From Jeotgalibaca arthritidis (GTDB taxonomy: Bacteria > Bacillota > Bacilli > Lactobacillales > Aerococcaceae): 64,000 nt of DNA. The DNA lies in assembly GCF_011100465.1 (NCBI RefSeq), contig NZ_CP049740.1, positions 1,604,001 to 1,668,000 of the forward strand, read 5' to 3'. The notes beneath the pieces were generated by a model. The model ran no database searches. It saw only the letters and a program-made list of their open reading frames with translations, and had not been told where the DNA came from. The translations under genes were made by a program, and so were the position numbers. Below are positions 28,472-37,297 of the stretch, in pieces (the first letter of the stretch is position 1; each line of letters opens with the position of its first letter).

Positions 28472-29206
28472 ATGTTTAAAAATAAAAAAAAGAAAATTCA
28501 AAAATTAGATCAGCAACAAAAAAAAGGAACAACTTTAATAACTGTAACTAAACCTAATTCTGTCATTGCAGAACAATTTCGTACAATACGTACCAATATT
28601 CAGTTTTCAATGATTGATAAAGATTTAAAAACCATTTTATTTACATCCTCAGGACCATATGAAGGTAAGTCCACTGTAGCTGCAAACATTGCTTCTGTGT
28701 TTTCAGATCAGGGTAAGAAAGTTTGTCTGATTGACGCAGATATGAGAAAGCCAACTGTAAATAAAACATTTGGGTTACAAAATAATCTTGGACTAAGTAG
28801 TTTAATAACTAGTAGAGAACTAACTGTTAATGCAGTTGCACAAACGTTAGAAGAAGTTGGACTAGATATCATTACTAGTGGTCCTATCCCTCCTAATCCT
28901 TCAGAGTTACTGAATTCAAATCGGATGAATGAAGTTATTAAAGAGTTGGAACAAGAATATGATTTAGTTTTGTTTGATATGCCGCCAGTTGTTTCAGTAA
29001 CTGACGCACAAATTATGGCAACTAAGACGGATGGTGTTGTGTTTGTTGTTCGCCGTGGTATTGCATATACAGATGATGTAAAACACGCTAAAGAACTATT
29101 AGATATGGTTCATGCGAATGTATTAGGAGTAGTCTTTAACGGAACAGAAAAGAAAAATGATCGTTCATATTCATATTACGGCTACGGTTATACAGACGAG
29201 GAGTGA
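28472..29206 (+). CDS. BY-kinase, CpsD/CapB/Wze type tyrosine autokinase
   Basis: A 244-residue cytoplasmic bacterial tyrosine kinase. Walker A is SSGPYEGKSTVAANIAS (residues about 59-74), Walker A' is VCLIDADMRKP, Walker B is LVLFDMPPV, and the C-terminus carries the autophosphorylated tyrosine cluster SYSYYGYGYTDEE. Works with the Wzd-like protein upstream and is dephosphorylated by the PHP phosphatase encoded 4 bases downstream. Its phosphorylation cycle regulates EPS assembly. Confidence 0.95.
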   Translation: MFKNKKKKIQKLDQQQKKGTTLITVTKPNSVIAEQFRTIRTNIQFSMIDKDLKTILFTSSGPYEGKSTVAANIASVFSDQGKKVCLIDADMRKPTVNKTFGLQNNLGLSSLITSRELTVNAVAQTLEEVGLDIITSGPIPPNPSELLNSNRMNEVIKELEQEYDLVLFDMPPVVSVTDAQIMATKTDGVVFVVRRGIAYTDDVKHAKELLDMVHANVLGVVFNGTEKKNDRSYSYYGYGYTDEE

Positions 29207-29210
29207 TTAA

Positions 29211-29984
29211 ATGATTGATATCCATTCTCATATATTACATGGTATTGATGATGGAGCACGATCGTTAGAAGATTCTTTGGCAATGGCTGAATTAGCTGTT
29301 GCTGAAGGAATCACTCATATTTTAGCAACTCCACATCATAAAAATGGAAAATTCGAAAATATAAAGTATGATATTATTAAGCATGTGAATGACTTGCAAG
29401 ATGAGCTAGATAAACGTCATATTGATTTAACTGTATTTCCGGGGCAAGAGGTACGTTTATACGGTGAAGTGTTAGATGACATCGAAAAAGATGAAATTTT
29501 GTTTACTGATGAAGGAAATCATTACCTATTAATTGAATTTCCAACTATGACGATTCCAGCATACGCTGAAACTTTATTTTTCCAAATTCAACAAAATGGT
29601 ATAACGCCAGTTATTGTTCATCCAGAACGCAATCAAGAGATTATTGATAACCCGGATCGGCTATTAGAATTCGTTGAACGAGGAGCAGTGGCTCAATTGA
29701 CCGCAAGTAGTTATATAGGGGTTTTTGGAAAAGAAATAGCAAAGCTAAGTTCACAATTGATTGAAGCTAATTTGGTTCATGTCTTGGCTTCAGATGCTCA
29801 TAATACCAGAGGTCGATCATTTAATATGAAGGAAGCCTTCAGAAAAATGGAAAAAGAATTTGGTTATGAAAAAACAATAATGTTTAAACAAAATGCGAAA
29901 GATCTAATTAATGGTGATATGCTTCAATTATTAACACCTACAGAAGTAAGTAAAAAGAGAAAAAAACGATTTGGCTTATTTTAA
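29211..29984 (+). CDS. PHP-type tyrosine-protein phosphatase, CpsB/Wzh type
   Basis: A 257-residue manganese-dependent phosphatase of the polymerase/histidinol phosphatase fold. Metal ligands are seen in MIDIHSHILHGIDDGA, ATPHHKNG, VHPERNQEI and ASDAHN. It dephosphorylates the preceding BY-kinase. The order Wzd, Wze, phosphatase is the standard regulatory module of lactobacillal and streptococcal EPS loci. Confidence 0.95.
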   Translation: MIDIHSHILHGIDDGARSLEDSLAMAELAVAEGITHILATPHHKNGKFENIKYDIIKHVNDLQDELDKRHIDLTVFPGQEVRLYGEVLDDIEKDEILFTDEGNHYLLIEFPTMTIPAYAETLFFQIQQNGITPVIVHPERNQEIIDNPDRLLEFVERGAVAQLTASSYIGVFGKEIAKLSSQLIEANLVHVLASDAHNTRGRSFNMKEAFRKMEKEFGYEKTIMFKQNAKDLINGDMLQLLTPTEVSKKRKKRFGLF

Positions 29985-29999
29985 AAGGAGTTGGAGGAT

Positions 30000-31820
30000 T
30001 TGAAGGAAAGGTTATCTCGGAAGCAAAAATCATCCATCTTAATGGTTGTAGATTCGTTTTTTATTCTGTTATCTGCTTTTTTAGCTCATTATATTGTTCA
30101 GTTATACGTTAGACCAGATACAAAATTTTATTATGCAATGATTGGGATATGTATTTGTCTTTATTTGATTTTAGGATTTAGGCATCACTTGTTTACGCGT
30201 ATTGTTAGATATACAAGTGTTTATGAAATAATGAAAGCGACAAAATTAATGACCTATTCATTTGCTGTTTCTGCCTTCCTAACAATTATTTTTATAAAAA
30301 GTATTAGTTTTCGCTATATTTTCCTCATGTATATGTTTTGTCTTGTTCTCATACCAGGTTCAAGATTGATTTGGCGTTTTTATCATGAAAATTTTTTTAA
30401 TAGAATGAAGCAGAGTGTTACTTATGATCACATTATTCGAACACTTGTTGTTGGAGCAGGCGATGGTGGAAATCTTTTTTTAAGTCATATTCTAAAGAAC
30501 CCAGGCGAGATTGAAATTGTGGGTCTTGTAGACGGAGACATAAATAAAAAACATTCATACCTCTATGATGTTCCCATTCTAGGAAATGAAGAAGACATTC
30601 CTGAATTAGTTAAAAAACATCGTATTGATCAAGTAACGATTGCGATTCCTTCAATAAAAGGAGAGCAAGTCGAGCGTATATTAGAGCTTTGTAGCCAAGC
30701 AGATGTTGCTGTCAATCAAATGCCAAGTATCGAAGATGTCATAAAAGGTAAACTAAGTGTTAATAAATTTAGAGAAATCGATGTTGTGGACTTATTGGGT
30801 AGAGAAGAAGTGAAATTGGATAAAACTATGATAGCTTCCGAATTAGAAGGGAAAATTGTTCTCGTTAGTGGAGCAGGGGGGTCAATTGGTTCAGAAGTTT
30901 GCCGTCAAGTTGCTAAATTTGAGCCGAAAAAATTGATTTTACTTGGTCATGGGGAAAACTCAATTTATTTGATTGATAAAGAGCTACGTAATCTCTATGG
31001 TCGGACCATTGATATTGTTCCAATCATTGCTGACATTCAAGACCGTGATCGTATTTTTAAATTGATGGAACGCTTTAAACCAGATTATGTCTTCCATGCA
31101 GCTGCTCATAAGCATGTGCCATTAATGGAATATAATCCAACAGAGGCAGTAAAGAATAATGTATTTGGTAGTTTGAATATGGCAGAAGCTGCTTTGAATG
31201 CTGATGTCAAAAACTTTGTGATGATTTCAACCGATAAGGCAGTGCGCCCAACTAATGTGATGGGGTCAACGAAGCGGATTGCTGAAATCTTAGTAACGAC
31301 ATTAAATCAAGCAGGAAAGACCAAATTTGCTGCTGTCCGTTTTGGTAATGTCTTAGGGAGTCGTGGGAGTGTCATTCCTGTCTTCCGTGAGCAAATTGCT
31401 AATGGTGGACCGATTACGGTTACAGACTTTAGAATGATTCGATATTTTATGACCATACCAGAAGCGAGCCGTCTGGTCATTCAAGCTGGTGTATTAGCTA
31501 ATGGTGGCGAAATCTTTATCCTTGATATGGGAGAACCGGTTAAGATTGTTGACTTAGCTAAAAAGATGGTGAAATTATCTGGTTATACTGAGAGTGAGAT
31601 TCCTATTATTGAAACAGGCATGCGTCCTGGTGAGAAACTCTATGAAGAGCTCTTAGTTGATGGTCAGTTATCAGAAAATCAAGTTTACGAGAAGATTTTT
31701 ATTGGCAATAGCACACTCTATAAACAAGAAGACATTCTAGACTTTGTTCACTCATTAAAAGGTATTCCAGATGATGAATTGAGAGAAAAACTAATTACAT
31801 TTGCTAACGTGAATGTTTAA
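30000..31820 (+). CDS. Membrane UDP-GlcNAc 4,6-dehydratase, CapD/PglF type
   Basis: About 606 residues. Four N-terminal membrane helices (residues about 10-125) precede a first Rossmann segment (VVGAGDGGNLF) and the catalytic SDR domain with SGAGGSIGSEV, FHAAAHKHVPLME, STDKAVRPTNVMGSTKR and MRPGEKLYEELL. The missing Tyr in the Tyr-x3-Lys motif (Met) is normal for this dehydratase family. It makes UDP-4-keto-6-deoxy-GlcNAc, often the precursor of UDP-QuiNAc or bacillosamine-type sugars; the SDR at 5932 could reduce it. I prefer TTG 30000, spaced from AAGGAG, over TTG 29991, which abuts it. Confidence 0.9.
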   Translation: MKERLSRKQKSSILMVVDSFFILLSAFLAHYIVQLYVRPDTKFYYAMIGICICLYLILGFRHHLFTRIVRYTSVYEIMKATKLMTYSFAVSAFLTIIFIKSISFRYIFLMYMFCLVLIPGSRLIWRFYHENFFNRMKQSVTYDHIIRTLVVGAGDGGNLFLSHILKNPGEIEIVGLVDGDINKKHSYLYDVPILGNEEDIPELVKKHRIDQVTIAIPSIKGEQVERILELCSQADVAVNQMPSIEDVIKGKLSVNKFREIDVVDLLGREEVKLDKTMIASELEGKIVLVSGAGGSIGSEVCRQVAKFEPKKLILLGHGENSIYLIDKELRNLYGRTIDIVPIIADIQDRDRIFKLMERFKPDYVFHAAAHKHVPLMEYNPTEAVKNNVFGSLNMAEAALNADVKNFVMISTDKAVRPTNVMGSTKRIAEILVTTLNQAGKTKFAAVRFGNVLGSRGSVIPVFREQIANGGPITVTDFRMIRYFMTIPEASRLVIQAGVLANGGEIFILDMGEPVKIVDLAKKMVKLSGYTESEIPIIETGMRPGEKLYEELLVDGQLSENQVYEKIFIGNSTLYKQEDILDFVHSLKGIPDDELREKLITFANVNV

Positions 31821-31827
31821 CCTAAGA

Positions 31828-31859
31828 AAGGATATGTAGCTGCTACATATCCTTTTTTT
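31828..31859 (+). terminator. Rho-independent terminator
   Basis: A perfect 12-bp stem (31828-31839 with 31843-31854, loop CTG) is followed by a run of T to 31859. It sits 8 bases after the dehydratase stop codon and should end the cluster B regulatory transcript, leaving downstream genes to other promoters. Confidence 0.93.
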
Positions 31860-31861
31860 AA

Positions 31862-32100
31862 GGTTCTCTGTCAAATCGTGTTGGTGACCCTATAATAGTC
31901 AAAGTGAGAATTAAATTCTCACTTTGGCTTTTTCTTTGTGTTTTTTGAAACCCCCCGGCGTAGCCAGGGGTTTTCAAAAAACACAAAAAAACCATGCATG
32001 AAAAGTATCATACATGGCACAAAGATTTTGTTTATTTACCTGTCTACTTGACAGGGGGCAGTTCACATTTCGATTCACCAACACCATATATTATAGAACC
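31862..32100. mobile_element. MITE-like element with ISL3-like inverted ends (239 bp)
   Basis: The segment begins GGTTCT...TGTTGGTGA (31862-31887) and ends with its inverse complement (32075-32100): outer six and inner nine bases match exactly, giving 26-bp imperfect terminal repeats. It has no coding capacity. Inside are three hairpins: CAAAGTGAGAATT/AATTCTCACTTTG near 31899-31925, a long one with arms around 31936-31952 and 31974-31990, and CCATG...CATGG near 31992-32017. The ends remind me of ISL3-family repeats, but the parent is not identified. No clean target duplication is visible. It abuts the broken epimerase, whose first codons are gone. Confidence 0.6.
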
Positions 32101-32316
32101 ATTTAAGTAAAGCCTTGTTAAGTAATGGGATGACTGTCATCGGATTAGATAATTTAAATGATTATTACGATCCAGCATTAAAAGATGAGCGACTAAAAAC
32201 ATTATTACCAGAAGAAAAATTCACTTTTATTAAAGGTGACATTTCAGACAAAGACTTTATCATGTCCTTATTTGAAACAGAAAAATTTGATGTTGTTGTT
32301 AACTTAGCCGCACAAG
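32101..32316 (+). pseudogene. UDP-glucuronate 4-epimerase, 5' fragment
   Basis: About 72 codons in the frame HLSKALLSNG, GLDNLNDYYDPALKDERL and VVVNLAAQ, the second beta-alpha part of an extended SDR. The roughly 20 codons with the NAD-binding TGxxGFIG motif are absent; the MITE-like element lies exactly where they should be. At 32316 the reading is broken by the IS21-type element, and resumes at 38965. Family assignment is from the combined fragments, which resemble UDP-glucuronate 4-epimerases of capsule loci (CapI/LpsL). Confidence 0.85.
32312..32316. repeat. Left target-site duplication (ACAAG) of the outer IS21-type element
   Basis: ACAAG at 32312-32316 is repeated at 38960-38964. Removing one copy and the element restores the codons GCC GCA CAA GCA GGG GTA of the epimerase. 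Confidence 0.9.
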
Positions 32317-32390
32317 TGTTAACGTCAAGTAGAAATCGGCACTTGGGCATGCGGACAAAATCTTAGACCAAATCGATTAGGAGGAAGTCT

Positions 32391-33899
32391 ATGTATGCTT
32401 ACGCTGAAAAATTAAAAGCCGTCAAACTTTACTTGAAGTACGAATCTTATGCGGCTGTCATCAATGAACTGGGGTATCCTTCGCGTATGGCTCTTCGGGA
32501 TTGGATAGAGGCTTACCGTACGGATGGAGATGTTCAAAAAGAGATGACGCGAACGCCAAAATACACCGAAGAACAAAAACAAGCAGCAGTCACCCACTAT
32601 CTTGAGCATGGTAAGTGTTATTCACGTACCTGCAGAAAACTTGGCTATCCAAGCCGGGGCTTATTAACAGAATGGATCATGGAGCGCGCACCTCAACCTC
32701 GCCAATTGATTAAAAAAGGGGTAAACTTAACACAACAAGAAAAAGAAGCCGCAGTTCTTGCACTGGTAACTCGGACCACATCCGCACAATCGATTGCGGA
32801 TCAACTAGGTATTAGCCGAAATTCCCTCTACAATTATAAAGAACGGTGGCTCGGCAAGGACGTGCTTGGTATGGTCAATGACTCAAAGGAAACAGATGTT
32901 AATCAATTAAAAAGTCAAGTCAAGCAACTTCAAGAAGAGGTTCACCGCCTTCAGATTCAAAAAGACGTTCTTGAAAAAGCGGGTGAACTACTAAAAAAAG
33001 ATCAGGGCATCCATCTAGAAGAACTCACCAATCAAGAGAAAACACTCCTGATTGATGCCCTTCGCCCTTTTTATCCGTTAAAGGAATTATTAGCCTGTGT
33101 CAGTATCCCTAAAAGCAGTTATAGTTATCACCACACTCAACTCGCTTTACCTGATAAATATTGCAAGGCTCGTACCATGATAATTGAAATTTTTCACAAG
33201 AATAAGCGGCGGTATGGCTATCGCCGAATTCATACTGCTCTGAAACATAAAGGGATGACTCTTTCAGAAAAAATTGTTCAACGTATCATGCGCGAAGAAA
33301 ATCTCTTCGCTAAATCCGTTAAAATTAAGAAGTATAGTTCATACAAAGGAGAAATATCGCCTGCAGTTCCTAACATCCTAGAACGCGATTTTACAGCCAG
33401 TAAACCCAATACAAAATGGGTAACTGATCTAACAGAATTCCGTCTCCCTGCTGGAAAAGTTTACCTGTCTCCTATGATAGACTGTTTCGATGGTGCAATA
33501 GTGAGTTGGACGATTGGTGCTTCTCCTAATGCTGAATTGACTAATTCGATGCTAGATCAAGCGGTTTTAACGCTAAAAGAAGGTGAAAACCCGATAGTTC
33601 ATTCGGACCGAGGGGCTCATTACCGCTGGCCAAGTTGGATTGAGCGAATGGAATCGCATCACTTAACTCGTTCTATGTCTAAAAAAGGTTGCACGCCTGA
33701 TAATGCTGCGTGTGAAGGTTTTTTTGGGCGGTTAAAAAACGAATTCTTTTACGATGAGAATTGGTTAGATGTGTCAATTGAGCACTTTATACAACTTTTA
33801 AACAACTATCTTCATTGGTACAATCACGAAAGAATCAAGCTATCTTTAGGTGGGATGAGTATTATGGATTTTCGAAAAACACTTCCTTTAATAGCTTAA
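32391..33899 (+). CDS. IS3-family transposase, single-frame OrfAB-type
   Basis: A 502-residue protein combining in one frame what is usually split by a programmed frameshift. The N-terminal part has repeated helix-turn-helix modules (AYAEKLKAVKLYL, and SAQSIADQLGISRNSLYNYK) and a leucine-zipper-like coiled coil around VNQLKSQVKQLQEEVHRL. The C-terminal rve domain has the DDE residues in TKWVTDLTEF, IVHSDRGAHY and ACEGFFGRLKNE. HTH_21 segment RRYGYRRI precedes it. All key residues are present, so the enzyme may be active. GGAGGAAG sits before the ATG. Confidence 0.93.
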   Translation: MYAYAEKLKAVKLYLKYESYAAVINELGYPSRMALRDWIEAYRTDGDVQKEMTRTPKYTEEQKQAAVTHYLEHGKCYSRTCRKLGYPSRGLLTEWIMERAPQPRQLIKKGVNLTQQEKEAAVLALVTRTTSAQSIADQLGISRNSLYNYKERWLGKDVLGMVNDSKETDVNQLKSQVKQLQEEVHRLQIQKDVLEKAGELLKKDQGIHLEELTNQEKTLLIDALRPFYPLKELLACVSIPKSSYSYHHTQLALPDKYCKARTMIIEIFHKNKRRYGYRRIHTALKHKGMTLSEKIVQRIMREENLFAKSVKIKKYSSYKGEISPAVPNILERDFTASKPNTKWVTDLTEFRLPAGKVYLSPMIDCFDGAIVSWTIGASPNAELTNSMLDQAVLTLKEGENPIVHSDRGAHYRWPSWIERMESHHLTRSMSKKGCTPDNAACEGFFGRLKNEFFYDENWLDVSIEHFIQLLNNYLHWYNHERIKLSLGGMSIMDFRKTLPLIA

Positions 33900-33974
33900 G
33901 GAATAATACCAATTCTTGTCCACTAGAAGTAAACAAACCTATTCAATAGGTTGCAACAAAAACAATCAACCGTA

Positions 33975-33979
33975 TTTAG
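33975..33979. repeat. Left target-site duplication (TTTAG) of IS21 element A
   Basis: TTTAG at 33975-33979 recurs at 36463-36467 directly outside the other end of the element. Confidence 0.88.
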
Positions 33980-34096
33980 TGTCAGTGCTAAACTAAATTG
34001 AACAGTTTTCGATGAACAAGATTGAACACTTTCGGCAAAAAATATCTCCAATCCTGTATACTTTTAAAGGTATCTTAGGTTATTGGAGGACGAAAG

Positions 34097-35662
34097 GTGA
34101 AGAAGAAGTTAATGTTATATTTGGAAATTCAACAGATGAAGGAGCGGGGCTTTTCCATCCAACAAATCGCAAAGCAGTTGAAGGTATCCCGCACAACGGT
34201 TTATAACTACATGGAGAAGACACCGGAAGAAGCTTTCGAATGGGTCAATTCATTAGGTTCGAGGAAGAAGAAATTGGACCCATACAAGGATTGGATTGTT
34301 GCTTGGCTTCAAGAATATCCGCATCTGAATGCGTCTCAAATACAGGATTGGCTGCTTGAGAAATTCCCCGACTTCACCGTTGGTGAAAGTACGATGCGGT
34401 TATATGTGAATCAAATACGCGAAGAATATCAGATAGCTAAAACTAAAGTTGTAAGGCAATATGAAGCGGTCGAAGAGCAACCGATGGGAAAACAGGTGCA
34501 AGTCGATTGGGGCGAAACGCGTCAAAAGACACAGGATCAAAGAGAAATCAAATTATACTGCATTTGTTTCTTACTTTCCCATTCACGCTACCGCTATGTG
34601 GAATGGCAAAACCGCCCCTTTACGACTCGTGATGCCATTCGAAGCCACGAGAATGCCTTTGAATTCTTTGGTGGCATGCCGGAAGAAATCGTTTATGATC
34701 AGGACCACCTCATCACTGTGAGTGAGCACGCTGGAGACATGATTCTGACCGCTGAATTTCAAGCGTACAAACAGCAACGGAAGTTCAGAGTCCATTTATG
34801 CCGCAAAGCCGACCCCGAATCCAAAGGAAAAGTGGAGAGTACGGTAAAGTATGTGAAACGAAATTTCGCCGATAGCCGGATTTATACGACAATCGAGAAC
34901 TGGAATGAGCGCTGTTTAGCCTGGTTGGAAAGAACGGGCAACCGAAGGGTTCATGGAACAACAAAAAAGAGACCGGTAGAAGTGTTTCTCCTCGAAAAGC
35001 AACACCTAAAACCAGTCTCTAAACTACTCTCAACCGAGAGTATCACCGGTTCAAGTATAACAAGAACGGTAAACAAGGACAATACAGTTTTTTATAAATC
35101 AAACCGTTATTCCGTGCCACTAGGCACTTACAGACCGAAAGGTCTGAATACAGTGGCTATTGAAATCAAGGAAGATACGAACGATCAACAACGGCTTATT
35201 ATCAGAAAACAGCCCGATGGGGAAATTCTGGCGAACCATCCTCTGGAAACTTCAACAGGCAAACTGATCAAAAATAAAAACCATGGGCGCGATCGTTCGA
35301 AGGGCATTCAAAGCTATAAGGAAACCGTTGCGCAGCAGTTCAAAGATTTGGAGCTTGCCTCACGATACATTGATATCTTGATGGAGAAGTATCCGCGCTA
35401 TAAAAGAGACCAACTGGCCGTTCTACAGAAAGCGGCCCTCGAATACCCCACTGTCATTGATGAGGCCCTACAGAAGTGTATGTCTGAACATCTGATGAGT
35501 GCGAATGACTTTACGGATGTGGCTAAATACTTGGCTGCCCCTCGGAAAGAGACGCCGCCTGTTCCACCCGTACAAGCAGTCCGATCGGATTGCGCTGATA
35601 TCAACGTGGAGACGCATCCGATGAGTACCTATACGGAAATTCTGGGAGGTGCCGCCTCATGA
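34097..35662 (+). CDS. istA: IS21 transposase IstA (element A)
   Basis: A 521-residue IS21 DDE transposase. The N-terminal helix-turn-helix reads KERGFSIQQIAKQLKVSRTT; the integrase core has QVDWGETRQ (first Asp), EIVYDQDHL (second Asp) and DPESKGKVES (Glu). The C-terminal Mu-like beta domain includes NRYSVPLGTY. GTG start behind TTGGAGG. The stop overlaps the istB start (ATGA), the usual coupling in this family. Confidence 0.95.
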   Translation: MKKKLMLYLEIQQMKERGFSIQQIAKQLKVSRTTVYNYMEKTPEEAFEWVNSLGSRKKKLDPYKDWIVAWLQEYPHLNASQIQDWLLEKFPDFTVGESTMRLYVNQIREEYQIAKTKVVRQYEAVEEQPMGKQVQVDWGETRQKTQDQREIKLYCICFLLSHSRYRYVEWQNRPFTTRDAIRSHENAFEFFGGMPEEIVYDQDHLITVSEHAGDMILTAEFQAYKQQRKFRVHLCRKADPESKGKVESTVKYVKRNFADSRIYTTIENWNERCLAWLERTGNRRVHGTTKKRPVEVFLLEKQHLKPVSKLLSTESITGSSITRTVNKDNTVFYKSNRYSVPLGTYRPKGLNTVAIEIKEDTNDQQRLIIRKQPDGEILANHPLETSTGKLIKNKNHGRDRSKGIQSYKETVAQQFKDLELASRYIDILMEKYPRYKRDQLAVLQKAALEYPTVIDEALQKCMSEHLMSANDFTDVAKYLAAPRKETPPVPPVQAVRSDCADINVETHPMSTYTEILGGAAS

Positions 35663-36426
35663 ATGATAGCATGGACGCGCTGCAAAGCCAGTTCAGACAG
35701 TTGCGGTTGGTGGAAACTGCGAGCGAGTTGCCCGAGCTGTTACGTAAAGCCGAACAAGCCTCCTGGACCTACCGGGAACTGGTGCAGGAGATTGTGTGCT
35801 TCGAATTAAGGAAGCGCGAGGAAAAAAGTGTTCAGAAACGATTGAGATGGGCTAAGTTCCCGTACCACAAAACACTGACGGAATTCGACCTATCAGATCA
35901 GACTTCTCTGAGCAAACGGCAGCTTACCCAGCTCCAAGAGCTTACTTGGCTTGAGCAGCAGTATAATCTCATCTTTTTGGGTCCGAGCGGTGTGGGGAAA
36001 ACGCACTTGTCCATTGCCTTAGGCATGGAGGCCATCCAGAAGGGGTTTCAGGTAACATTCGTGACAATGGGAGAACTACTCTCCCTTCTGAAAACTGAAG
36101 AATTCACGCGGAAATCGCAGGTCCAGCTCAATCGGATCCGAGCATCTGATTTAGTGATTATTGATGATTTGATGTATATGGCAATGGATCAAAGGGAAGC
36201 TACCCTGTTTTTTCATTTGATCAATCATCTATATGAACGGAGTTCAATCATCTTGACCTCCAATAAGAGCCCCGACCAATGGGGAGAATTATTGGGCGAT
36301 GAGGGAGTCGCAATGGCTATCTTAGACCGTATTCTGCATCGAGCGGAGGTCGTTCACATGAATGAAGCTAGCTACCGTATGAAACATCGCCAGAGCATGT
36401 TTGTGAGCGAAAGTGTTCAAAATTAA
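35659..36426 (+). CDS. istB: IS21 helper ATPase IstB (element A)
   Basis: A 255-residue AAA+ ATPase that assembles on target DNA and stimulates IstA. Walker A is LGPSGVGKTHLSIALG and Walker B is LVIIDDLMYM; LTSNKSPDQWGELLGDE supplies sensor residues. Its ATG overlaps istA by four bases. Complete and probably functional. Confidence 0.95.
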   Translation: MNDSMDALQSQFRQLRLVETASELPELLRKAEQASWTYRELVQEIVCFELRKREEKSVQKRLRWAKFPYHKTLTEFDLSDQTSLSKRQLTQLQELTWLEQQYNLIFLGPSGVGKTHLSIALGMEAIQKGFQVTFVTMGELLSLLKTEEFTRKSQVQLNRIRASDLVIIDDLMYMAMDQREATLFFHLINHLYERSSIILTSNKSPDQWGELLGDEGVAMAILDRILHRAEVVHMNEASYRMKHRQSMFVSESVQN

Positions 36427-36462
36427 TTGGCGTTAACTGTTCAATTCTACTTGACGCTGACA

Positions 36463-36467
36463 TTTAG
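36463..36467. repeat. Right target-site duplication (TTTAG) of IS21 element A
   Basis: Partner of the copy at 33975-33979; both abut the TGTCAG ends of the element. Confidence 0.88.
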
Positions 36468-36547
36468 GTCCAAAATAATATCCGCACCCCCCTTTTTGCC
36501 AATTAGTTTTCTGCAAATTCTGCCAGATAAGATTCGGCACTTTCTGT

Positions 36548-37297
36548 CTAATCAAAAACTCTTTGTCGATGTTTCATTCGATAACTCTCGTCGTCCATTT
36601 GAACCAATTCTACTCGGTGGAGAAGGCGGTCGAGGATTGCTGTTGCGACCCCTTCATCGCCTAAGAGTTCACCCCACTGATCCGGGCTCTTATTTGAAGT
36701 CAGTATGATGGAGCTCCGCTCATATAGGTAATCCACTAACTGGAAGAACTGGTTGGCCTCTGCTGGATCCATTGCCATGTACATCAAATCATCAATAATA
36801 ACTAAATCGGATTTCTTAATCCGGTTTAATGCAATCTGTGATTTCCTTAGGTAGTCGCTTGTTTTCAGTATGGTTGTCAGTTCTCCCATCGGGAGAAACA
36901 TGACTTGATACCCTTGTTCGATCGCTTCTAAGCCCACGCCTACCGCTAAATGTGTTTTGCCGACACCAGGCGGTCCAAGGAGGATGAGGTTGTACTGTTG
37001 CTCCAGCCAATTCATTTCTTTCAATTGGCGCATCTGCCTCTCAGTGAGACTCGTTTGCTCACTTAGATTATAGTCCTCAAGTGTCTTTTGATAAGGAAAT
37101 TTCGCCCATTTTAAGCGACGAGCTTTGTTTTTTTCCTCCCGTTTAGTCAATTCATAATTGAGTAAATGATTTAATAGTTCATAATAAGTCCAAGATTTCT
37201 GTTCAGCTTCACGCATTAAGACGGGAAGTTCAATAGAAACTTCCGATAAACGGAGTTGCTTAAAGGCATGCTGTAGTTCTTCAAGGCCATTACTCAT
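36548..37297 (-). CDS. istB: IS21 helper ATPase IstB (element B)
   Basis: A 249-residue AAA+ protein on the minus strand, roughly two-thirds identical by eye to the element A copy: LGPPGVGKTHLAVGVG (Walker A), LVIIDDLMYMAMDP (Walker B), LTSNKSPDQWGELLGDE. It overlaps istA of the same element by 8 bases. The gene is intact, although the IS3 insertion has separated it from the left end of its element. Confidence 0.94.
   Translation of the reverse strand: MSNGLEELQHAFKQLRLSEVSIELPVLMREAEQKSWTYYELLNHLLNYELTKREEKNKARRLKWAKFPYQKTLEDYNLSEQTSLTERQMRQLKEMNWLEQQYNLILLGPPGVGKTHLAVGVGLEAIEQGYQVMFLPMGELTTILKTSDYLRKSQIALNRIKKSDLVIIDDLMYMAMDPAEANQFFQLVDYLYERSSIILTSNKSPDQWGELLGDEGVATAILDRLLHRVELVQMDDESYRMKHRQRVFD

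Larger units (their letters stand above)
33980..36462 (+). mobile_element. IS21-family element A (innermost of the nest), 2,483 bp, apparently intact
   Basis: The left end is TGTCAGTGCTAAACTAAATT at 33980; the right end read inward on the other strand is TGTCAGCGTCAAGTAGAATT from 36462, both followed by GAACAGTT. It carries complete istA and istB on the plus strand and is bounded by the 5-bp duplication TTTAG. GC content is clearly higher than in the EPS genes, showing recent arrival. It sits in the 3' non-coding end of the IS3 element. Confidence 0.92.
32350..36486 (+). mobile_element. IS3-family element (middle of the nest), itself interrupted
   Basis: The left end TGCGGACAAAATCTTAGACC at 32350 matches the inverse complement of the right end, TGCGGATATTATTTTGGACC, ending at 36486, with five differences in 20. 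It carries one transposase gene (32391-33899). IS21 element A lies in its right non-coding end. Without that insertion and its duplication the element would be 1,649 bp. No clear target duplication was found in the flanking IS21-B sequence. Confidence 0.85.

Noticed and set aside
36427-36708. Plus-strand open frame of 93 codons between the two IS21 elements
   Set aside because: It runs through the end of IS21-A, the end of the IS3 and antisense to istB; it is a chance frame across three elements.
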